52,500 bases of DNA from the NCBI GenBank assembly GCA_009746045.1, contig RPFO01001250.1:1-52500 (forward strand), given 5' to 3'. Shown here one piece after another: positions 45,684 to 52,500 of the stretch. A program made the position numbers and the translations under genes. Within the stretch, counting starts at the first letter, position 1, and the number at the start of each line of letters is the position of its first letter. The stretch comes from Mesostigma viride (Eukaryota > Streptophyta > Mesostigmatophyceae > Mesostigmatales > Mesostigmataceae). The notes under the pieces are model-generated. The model ran no database searches, had not been told where the DNA came from, and was given only the letters and a program-made list of their open reading frames with translations.

Positions 45684-48308
45684 TCAGCGATGGCAGGCCC
45701 CGAAGCGACAGTTGAAGCATATGGGAGGACCGTTGTCAAAGATCCTTAGAATACAAGTAGTATATGAGAGAACCCTCTTCCGGCAGGTACTGATCGGGCA
45801 GGTACAAATCCAGCAGGTACAAATCCAGCAGGCAGAAGACACAGGGGTCCGTGCTTGGCCCCCATGCAATCCCACGGCTTCCCCAGGCCGGCCCATGAAT
45901 GTGCGCAGACACGTACCACATGCACGCATCCGTGCTGGCCCAGGCCTGCCACGCGTGTTGACATCACACACGTCAAGGCTTGGACAAGCGCCGGCCAATG
46001 AAGCCCTTGAGAACTCCGTCGGACGCACCCGCGCGCTCACATAACCCTCCGCCCGCGGAGCCACGCCCCCCCCCCCCCCAATGCCACCCCCATCCCCCGT
46101 CCTGGTCCCCCCCCCCCCCTTGGGCATGCCCCCCACGCCCTCACCCTGCCCCCCTTGCTTCCCCCAACCCGCAAAGGGTGACTCGTGGACCACCTTAGGC
46201 GGGTCGGCGTGCAGCGACCACCGCCGAAGCAGCTTGAGCCGGAGCTTGCTGAGTGGGGGTGGGGGCGGGTTGTCCTCGGGCCGGGGCAGTGAGCTCAGGC
46301 ACTCGCGACGAGCCTCGGTGTCGAGTGACGTGCGTCCGCATAAGGCAAGATCCGTGGCCGACCTCGTGGCCTCCCGCCCACTCTCTAGCAGCGACACTGC
46401 GCTGGGACCCAGGAGGAGGTGCTGCTCAAGGGCCGCTTCTATGGCCACGCGCTGCTGCCGCGTCATGAGGGAGCCGGCGCTGAACGATGAGGGGGGAGCG
46501 CTCTCGTTCCATGCGCATGCGCCCGTGTGCCGCGGCATGAGCGAAGGAGCGCTCTCGTTGGGAGCAGGAAACGACGACGCGCTCATTGGGCATGCGCTCG
46601 TGGGAGCGGAGGAGGAAGAAGGACGGCCACCGCCGGCACCTCCGGATGTGGCCACGGAGCCCATGCTGGCGGGGGAGGGGGAGCGATTACCCCCCATAAG
46701 ATGTTGCTGTTGCTGGGATGCTCCCTGCAGATGCTGTGGTTGCTGCTGGTCATGATGATGGTGGTGATGGTCCCGCTCAACGTCACCGTCGCACCCGTCG
46801 CTCCCAGCGTCTCGCACGTGGCCGCTCAGGCAGCAGCTTATGCTGTCCGACACGCAGGACGCCACCACCGCGCCCATGCACCGGGTGGGCGACGTGGTGA
46901 CCCCCCCCCTCGCGACTGGGCGCCCCCGCAGGACATCCACCCCGCCCGAACAAAAAAGCGTGCGCGCATCCCCACCACCCGATGTCGTTGAAGCGGCCTC
47001 GTTCCGGAAACAAGACGATGAGGCGCTACCGCTCTCAGCTCGAAAGGAGAAAGAGGAGGCGCTCCCATGCCGCCGCCGCCGCGCCGGGTGCGAGGGTGCG
47101 AGGGGGGACAGGCAGGGGTGGGGAGACAGCGCATCCGCGTCGGCAATGAGGGCGATGAAATCTAACTTCTCTTTTTGTGCAGCGACCGTGGTGGCGGCGG
47201 CGGCATCAGCGACCGCACTCCCGTCCGCGGGCCCACGCTCCCGTCCGCCCCAGCCGGACGCCGCCCCCTCGTGCTCTAGGCTCCTGATCCGGCCTCCTGG
47301 CCCCAGCTCTTGCTCTAGACCCTTGACACGGCCTCCTCCCCCCCCAGTCTCCTGTTCCACCATACGGCGGCTCCACGAGGCTCGCGACTCGCGCACCTCG
47401 TCATGCGCAGACGCGTGTAGCCCCCGCCGCTCATCACAGCTCCTCCGACGCACCCGCCCATCCCCTCGGGACAGCTCCTGGGGCGGGCGGCAGGCTTCCG
47501 CCGGGAAGTGATCATGGGAGCTGTACCGGCGGAGCACGGGGGGCAGGACGTGAGTCAACTCAGGCTGTTGCTGGGGGCTCTGGGCTGAGTCAGCCCGGGC
47601 AGCCCCGAGGGCACTGAGTGAGCTGTGCAGGCGGGTGGACTGGCGGTCCTGCAGCAGGCTGGTCGCCTCCGCGGCCAGGAGCTTGTCGACGCGCCCGTGG
47701 GTGCGCCGGGCGGAGAGCCGCATGACCCGCTCCGACTCGGCCGCGAGAATGCTCATGTACTGGTCGGAATTCTCAGACCCGAAGCCCGAGCTGGCTCGCC
47801 ATTTGTGGGAGTCGACGATGGAGTCAGAGATGTGGCGCACGGTGGTGATGTGAGGGGAGCCGCTGGCCGAGTGCGCGGGCAAGAAGAATACATTGAAACC
47901 GCACTGCGAGCAAGTCTTCTTCCGCACGTGGTTTATGTGTGCGCACATGGAGCAGCTCCACGTCGTCGCCGGCTTGCTCGTCTCGCACGTACTTTCCTCG
48001 CCCATTTGTGCACCCGGGATGACCGCCGGGCTGCCTTCATCAGACCCGTACTCCACTACCGCGCGCCCAGGCTTTTCATCTTCGCTCGAGGCAAGCTCGA
48101 CCTCCAAACAGTCGTGGGATTGCTCCGCCGCGGCGGAGGCACGCGCGGCCGCGGCATGAAAACTAAGAGGGGGCTGCGCGGTGTTGACGCGACAACGCAC
48201 GGGGTCCACCATCGGCCCCTCCTTGGGCTTTCCCTGCATTCCTAGTCTTTTCAACGACTGCAACGGCAATTCTCGGTCGACCACAGTCATCGCGAAGCTA
48301 TAACCCAA
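45684..48308 (-). CDS. RanBP2-type zinc finger protein
   Basis: An uninterrupted 874-codon frame with its ATG at 48308. Residues 117-136 form a RanBP2-type finger, W-x-C-x2-C-x3-N-x6-C-x2-C: W117, C119, C122, N126, C133, C136. Such fingers bind single-stranded RNA or ubiquitin (family knowledge). Next comes a conserved-looking segment SHKWRASSGFGSENSDQY with ESERVMRLSARRTHGRVDKLL, which may be helical. The rest is Ser/Gly/Pro/His-rich and probably disordered, with a HHHHHH tract and QQQ repeats. The C-terminal 90 or so residues (ending CFNCRFGACHR) are odd and the true stop or a splice site could lie upstream near 46000. No intron is needed, unlike the other host genes here. Confidence 0.65.
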   Translation of the reverse strand: MGYSFAMTVVDRELPLQSLKRLGMQGKPKEGPMVDPVRCRVNTAQPPLSFHAAAARASAAAEQSHDCLEVELASSEDEKPGRAVVEYGSDEGSPAVIPGAQMGEESTCETSKPATTWSCSMCAHINHVRKKTCSQCGFNVFFLPAHSASGSPHITTVRHISDSIVDSHKWRASSGFGSENSDQYMSILAAESERVMRLSARRTHGRVDKLLAAEATSLLQDRQSTRLHSSLSALGAARADSAQSPQQQPELTHVLPPVLRRYSSHDHFPAEACRPPQELSRGDGRVRRRSCDERRGLHASAHDEVRESRASWSRRMVEQETGGGGGRVKGLEQELGPGGRIRSLEHEGAASGWGGRERGPADGSAVADAAAATTVAAQKEKLDFIALIADADALSPHPCLSPLAPSHPARRRRHGSASSFSFRAESGSASSSCFRNEAASTTSGGGDARTLFCSGGVDVLRGRPVARGGVTTSPTRCMGAVVASCVSDSISCCLSGHVRDAGSDGCDGDVERDHHHHHHDQQQPQHLQGASQQQQHLMGGNRSPSPASMGSVATSGGAGGGRPSSSSAPTSACPMSASSFPAPNESAPSLMPRHTGACAWNESAPPSSFSAGSLMTRQQRVAIEAALEQHLLLGPSAVSLLESGREATRSATDLALCGRTSLDTEARRECLSSLPRPEDNPPPPPLSKLRLKLLRRWSLHADPPKVVHESPFAGWGKQGGQGEGVGGMPKGGGGTRTGDGGGIGGGGGVAPRAEGYVSARVRPTEFSRASLAGACPSLDVCDVNTRGRPGPARMRACGTCLRTFMGRPGEAVGLHGGQARTPVSSACWICTCWICTCPISTCRKRVLSYTTCILRIFDNGPPICFNCRFGACHR

Positions 48309-49324
48309 ACGTCATACGCTAGCGTCTCTCATTCTGCAAAGCAGCGTGGACGCGGGCTTCAGGCAGTGCTGCATTTGCTTGGAAACCCAGAATTTCTAGC
48401 GAGTGGTCATGGTTGCCGACTTTGTTCTGGGCATGTCTCCATTTCCACACATGAGACTCCAGCCAGGTCAGCGCCTCGCCGTCTCCGCTAGGCGATTGTC
48501 AGCTTGGGGAAAATATAAATATTATGCCTGGCCAGGGCCTGGCTGCCATGACGGTTGCAACGGACCCGGAAGTTATATCAGATCTCGAGTCACGGTTGTT
48601 CTACGTAACTGACTTGTCGGATGAACTGAGCCGCTAGTTTCGCCCATCCTGATACTGCCTCAAACCAGTCGTTGAGTTTAGTTAGTTGTGAATGGGCAAG
48701 CATCAAGCAAACGCAATCGCCATTCAATCCGTAAGCGCTGAGTATCTTTGTTTCTTTTGTGAATCTGTGATTGCATTCTGTTCAGGGTCTTGGCCCTGGG
48801 CCGTTTCCAAATTTCTGCTGCCGATGTGCCCGTGGACAACAACAAAAAAAAAACAACAACAACAATAATAATCCGTAAGTACGCTCGTCTGCGGTTACTT
48901 GCGGATTACTACTACAACTAGGCCTTTGAAGCGATGCGACAAGCCCGGTTGGCGTGCTTGGGCGCGAAAAGATTCTGGATTTCGGCGACGATTTGCAGCA
49001 GCGCTGCGTTTGCCGCCAGAAACGCCGGATTGCCAGCGCGGATCCGCACGGATCCGGCTGAACTTTCGGGGAAGTCCTGGGTAAGTCAGGGGTAAGTGGG
49101 TACTTTTTATTATCCAGCTGAGACGTTTCCACACGTGACTTCGACTAGGCGAAATCCACGTGACTTCGACTAGGCGAAATCCGGGGCATTTCAGCGAAAT
49201 CTACAGTAGGCCGAAACGCGGTCAGACTAGGGGAACTACTAGGAAAAATCTGGCCAATTCCTACGGACTAAGTGAAAATGGCGGGAATTCGGCTTCTTTT
49301 CGCCTAGCAGCATAATTATTCGCA
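48309..49324. other. no supported gene; possible promoter region of the zinc-finger gene
   Basis: Holds a simple A/C repeat (48836-48870) whose translation gives a spurious poly-Leu/Phe frame, and a 17-base direct repeat CACGTGACTTCGACTAGG (49132 and 49159) with GCGAAATCC. Nothing else is supported. Confidence 0.5.
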
Positions 49325-49325
49325 T

Positions 49326-49410
49326 ACAGTCATTCCCGCGTTAAGTTGCGATCGCCCCCTAAAACTTGGCGCCGCAACTTAACGCGGGAACGCAACTTAA
49401 CGGTAGAATT
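49326..49410. mobile_element. foldback MITE-like repeat, copy 1
   Basis: It starts ACAGT + CATTCCCGCGTTAAGTTGCG and contains the reverse complement of that arm (CGCAACTTAACGCGGGAA), then a second partial arm CGCAACTTAACGG. A TA precedes it. The arm resembles the CAGT...TTAA...CG style of pogo/Tigger inverted repeats (Tc1/mariner superfamily), which insert at TA. Confidence 0.6.
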
Positions 49411-49879
49411 AGGCTAGCAGCCCACCACCTCCTCCTCTGACAGACTTCTATACGGCATTCGACAGCTCTCGTCAAGCCCGATCCAGCTGCAGCGTCAAAG
49501 CCGGCCTAGGTCCATTTTCCAGGCCAGATATTGTGGACAAACTGAAAGGCGGGCTGCAAAACACGCCGTGGGCAGCCACGCAGTGCCTGCGTTTTATAAC
49601 ACAAATACTGTGTTTAACCCTCTGACTTCGGCTCTTTTTTTGGCGGGTTACTTAATTGCCAGCCGGCTTCACGTTTGACTGTGACAAAACATGGGAACAG
49701 TCGTGAGGGAAGCTTCATTTGCTGTCAATGGCCTGCATGTAAACAATAATAACAGTACTCCTACACACAGATCTCGAGTGATTTATCTAGTACCAAATCC
49801 GAAAGGCTTGCATCACTCCCCGGACAGGAGAACTTTTGCGGATGACTGTAGGTGTAAGTTGGCGATGCCATGGTAACCG

Positions 49880-49965
49880 GAGACGTCCGTCCTATAGTCA
49901 GCAAAATTGGTGCGAGAGGTCCCCAGTTCGATTCCGGTCGGATTCATTTGCAGATCGCGTTTTTC
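49880..49965 (+). other. tRNA-like fragment (B box)
   Basis: CCCAGTTCGATTCCGG is a good T arm, and TCCG near 49888 pairs with CGGA near 49941 as a short acceptor-like stem, but the D and anticodon arms are poor. It may be a tRNA pseudogene or the head of a SINE. Weak call. Confidence 0.25.
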
Positions 49966-50053
49966 CGCGTTTTCCGCGGCCCGGTACTGAACGCAAATGG
50001 TTTTCACCTTTGCGGAGTGCCTGATCAAATAATAACAGCCGCATGGAGGCCAC

Positions 50054-50791
50054 TATGGAGGGGCTATGGCGCAAGCCCCTGGGCAAGATCGAGAAACAGG
50101 ACCTGTTCAAGGTCCTCGTCCTTCCTGTTCTCACGTATGGCGCCGAGACGTGGACCCTCACCGCCGACCTGGCCCGCAAGCTGGACGGCGCGGTCACCAG
50201 CATGCTGCGTTCCATTTTCATAGTAGGATATGCTGCTCATGTCCGCAATGAGGACCTGTACCAGGGCATGCCCTATATCACCAGCACAATTAAGCAACGC
50301 CGCCTGCAGCTAGTAGGGCACCTAGCTCGCACCAACCAGGTAGACACCTCACGTGGCCCCCCGCAGGACTGCGACCAGCCCAGCCTGGCCGGCACCTCCT
50401 GACGTGGGCTGGGCCCAGTGATGTTAGACGCCGCAAGGCCCGCACCTTCAAAGAACAGCTAGTAGAGGACATGGGGGCCTAGGCCTCTCCGTGATTTGGA
50501 AGAAGATGATGGACAAGGCCAAGTGGGCCCAGGTCATAGAGGACAACGAGCCCCCCCCAGTGGGGAAGCGCCCGCGTGTGCAATCCCGCGGGAGGCACGC
50601 TAGATAGCTCCCCCTAGGGCAGCGTGCGGCTGCCTAGATAGATGATGTAGATAGAATGTTGTTAGATAGATGTAGTATGTAGCCAATGTAGATAGATTAG
50701 ACCGGTAGGAATGTGTGCACCCATCCATCCATCGGGGTTAATGCTCCGTGACTCCCCAACGGGAGCACGAGTCTAATTAATTAATTAATTA
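50054..50791 (+). mobile_element. 5'-truncated LINE with target-site duplication
   Basis: Flanked by ATGGAGGCCAC at 50043-50053 and 50792-50802. It encodes the C-terminal part of LINE ORF2: DLFKVLVLPVLTYGAETWTL, LARKLDGAVTSMLRSIF, YQGMPYITSTIKQRRLQL and VGHLARTNQVD, followed after a shift by RKARTFKEQLVEDM. The 3' UTR contains AGATAGAT-type repeats and closes with hairpin CTCCCCAACGGGAG and (TTAA)n. It links the ORF1-only element C to this LINE family. Confidence 0.8.
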
Positions 50792-50795
50792 ATGG

Positions 50796-50828
50796 AGGCC
50801 ACAGGCAGCGAGACTGCCTGTGGCCTCA
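50796..50828. other. perfect 14-bp hairpin at the insertion target
   Basis: GAGGCCACAGGCAG and its reverse complement separated by CGAGA or a similar short loop. The left part overlaps the right copy of the LINE's target-site duplication. Confidence 0.7.
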
Positions 50829-50904
50829 ACAACCTTGTCTTTGCCCTTCTGCGGTGCATTCGGCATGACTATGGTCAAGTTCGGCATGACCATGGTGGTA
50901 ATTC

Positions 50905-51046
50905 CAGGTTGGATGGGTGGTGTGGAGGAAGCCGCGTAATCGAACTAACCTAACTCTAAGCTATATCTAGTCTAGAAATGCCTGGAATATGTGCTACATG
51001 ATCTCCCAACGGAGACATGTTATAATTTAATTTAATTTAATTTTTA
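50905..51046 (+). mobile_element. 142-bp LINE tail with 5' inversion
   Basis: Flanked by ATGGTGGTAATT (50893-50904 and 51047-51058). The right half (GAATATGTGCTACATGATC, hairpin CTCCCAACGGAG, TTTAATTTAATT tail) matches 44352-44405 in the same orientation. The left half, from GAAGCCGCGTAATC to CTAACTCTAAG, is the exact reverse complement of 44295-44327. This is the structure left by twin-priming in L1-type insertions. Confidence 0.75.
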
Positions 51047-51311
51047 ATGGTGGTAATTTCTGGCAACTGAGCCGATGTCTCAATTACAGATGACCATGCA
51101 TGGTCGTGGATTCTTATAGTGTACCGCAGCCCGCAGGCTGCAAAACTGGATTTCAGTTGTAAGGTTGCATTCGCGCTTTTCACCTAAGCCAGCATGCGGG
51201 GAAATTTGCGCGCCAGTGAGGCTTGCGTATTTTGCCCCCTAAAATCACGTAGCGGGTCCGGACTTGGCAAAAAATGGCCTCCTGCGCGGCCAAAAATGGC
51301 CTGACACCTAC

Positions 51312-51448
51312 AAATTGAGTCATTACCGCGTTAAGTTGCGATGGCCTCCATGCTTAAGTTGCGGTCGCCCCCCAAACTTCGGCGCCGCAACTTAACGCGG
51401 GAACGCAACCTTAAGAAACGCAACTTAACGCGGGAATGACTGTAGTTA
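51312..51448. mobile_element. foldback MITE-like repeat, copy 2
   Basis: Left end AGTCATTACCGCGTTAAGTT, right end AACTTAACGCGGGAATGACTG followed by TA. Internal partial arms (TTAAGTTGCGGTCG and CGCCGCAACTTAACG) repeat the same module, as in copy 1 at 49326. No coding capacity. Confidence 0.65.
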
Positions 51449-51487
51449 TTCGCGCCGCGAATAAATTATTCGGGAGTTTACCCGGAC

Positions 51488-52164
51488 GTGATCCCACATG
51501 CAAAGGTCTGGTCCGGGGAGTGCTACCTCCGGCGGGAATTCAAGTACAAGTGGCCGACATCCATTGTGGCCGGGCCACAATGGTTGCCTCAATCAGTTAG
51601 CGACATTATGTGCGTGTCTTCCAGCCCACCAATGTCACCGTATCCGTATCATTATGGTCCCTTGGTCTCAAGGTCATGCATGTTCCAGCCGGACCGGACC
51701 CCAGGACCCCGGCGGAGGCCATCAGTCACTTGGTTACATGTACTAGGCGGGCAATACGAGGATGGATACTTTACCATTGGACCCCCTGGAATTTGGTTGG
51801 ACACTACACAAGGGTCCGATGTCTAGGATCAACAAATGTCTTTACGAGTACACGGCAGAATGGGGTTATGACATTTTACTGCACGAGAACCATAAGCTCC
51901 ACCCTGGACGCTCCCGATGGGGCATTCAATGGCCCCATGGCTACTATTAATTGGATTAAACTAGCTTATCACCCCTTCGGTCGATCACCCATTAGTTGGT
52001 GGACCGCGGAGCGACCGACATTCACTGAACATCTTTTATTGCACCGGGCAATTGGGGTAAACGCAACCCTCAACAATCAGTCGGTTTCACCACGATGCGA
52101 CATGCCTGTGCACCTTCCCCTCGGACGGAAACAATTGAACACGGCTTTCTCTACTGCCAAGTGA
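51488..52164 (+). other. overlapping open frames, no supported gene
   Basis: Two plus-strand frames overlap, 51488-51826 and 51610-52164. Composition is not clearly coding and neither shows a known motif. Further right, 52320-52460 contains YAIWIIRNETVFK in one frame, which faintly recalls LINE C-terminal sequence of plants. I would not annotate a gene here without transcript evidence. Confidence 0.3.
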
Positions 52165-52470
52165 GCGGGGTGTGGCCATGGTTGTTTTTAACATATGGTC
52201 CGCATGGACCGCTCTCCCACATTCCACATGAGCGCTATATATCATTGCGCTGTATCATATCCGGTATTGTGGGGACCCGAGGGGAAGAGCTCATGTCAGA
52301 CATTCAACTGGCCTGGGTATATATATATGGCTTCGCACCAATATCAGCTATATGCGATCTGGATTATCCGGAACGAGACCGTTTTCAAAGTGCGGCACGA
52401 GTACACCAAAGCAGCCGTGGTGCGGCGGTTTATCTTCCTCTGGAACTCAGCAATGCCTTGCGCTTGGCTG

Positions 52471-52500
52471 TCACCACCACCACCACCACCACCACCACCA
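52471..52500 (+). repeat. (CAC)n triplet microsatellite at window edge
   Basis: At least ten CAC/CCA triplets running to the last base. Confidence 0.9.

Noticed and set aside
46081-47511. Plus-strand Arg/Pro-rich frames over the zinc-finger gene
   Set aside because: They lack motifs, and the minus frame is longer, starts with ATG and holds a complete RanBP2 finger.
48782-49132. Minus-strand frame with poly-Leu/Phe, resembling a membrane segment
   Set aside because: The hydrophobic run comes from an AAC simple repeat.

Overview
The window reads as nuclear DNA of a eukaryote, probably a GC-rich alga or other protist. Genes have GT-AG introns, there are both long terminal repeat (LTR) and non-LTR retrotransposons, and there are no bacterial operons, Shine-Dalgarno sites or CRISPR arrays. 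I could not name the species. Much of the window is mobile or repetitive DNA. At least five host-like coding units lie between the elements.

Layout. (1) 1-8372, minus strand: one large multi-exon gene of unknown function that runs off the left edge. It has SR-like, coiled-coil and acidic/basic low-complexity parts around two globular stretches. (2) 8450-8913: short palindromes just upstream of that gene. The same roughly 22-bp palindrome family sits in most of its introns, and again upstream of and inside the gene at 27-31 kb. (3) 8921-17043: a 30-bp minisatellite that reverses orientation at about 16.08 kb. A young, apparently complete Copia-like element (9095-14980) has jumped into it; its LTRs are identical and it is flanked by GGGGG on both sides. 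(4) 17.0-18.45 kb: non-coding DNA with diverged direct repeats and a tRNA-like B box. (5) 18454-26584: a non-LTR retrotransposon with a restriction-like endonuclease. Twenty-one tandem 170-bp monomers lead straight into a reading frame with a RING-H2 finger, C2H2-like fingers, reverse transcriptase and a C-terminal nuclease. (6) 26.8-30.9 kb, plus strand: a split, Cys-rich gene whose motifs suggest an RNase H-fold (DDE-like) transposase or a relative of one. A small unknown gene follows at 31.4 kb.

(7) 32.2-44.4 kb: a graveyard of one APE-type LINE family. The best-preserved part is a set of nested insertions. A LINE reverse transcriptase gene (35.97-36.94 and 42.29-42.78 kb) is split by a 5'-truncated minus-strand copy (B). 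B carries two further roughly 2-kb elements (A and C) that encode only an ORF1-like protein. Each insertion is bounded by its own 9-12 bp target-site duplication. The LINE and the ORF1-only elements end in the same small 3' hairpin followed by AT-rich short repeats, as expected if the ORF1-only elements borrow the LINE's enzyme. (8) 43.3-43.87 kb: the end of an unknown minus-strand gene cut off by another LINE tail. (9) 45684-48308, minus strand: an intact 874-codon frame with a RanBP2-type zinc finger. (10) 48.3-52.5 kb: two pogo-like foldback repeats, a tRNA-like fragment, two short LINE insertions with clear duplications, and a triplet repeat at the right edge.

Most frame breaks in otherwise open genes fall in runs of G or C (2026, 5426, 24420, 27487, 30387, 37900). 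Sequencing or assembly indels are therefore as likely as true gene decay, and exon and frame calls should be read with that in mind.
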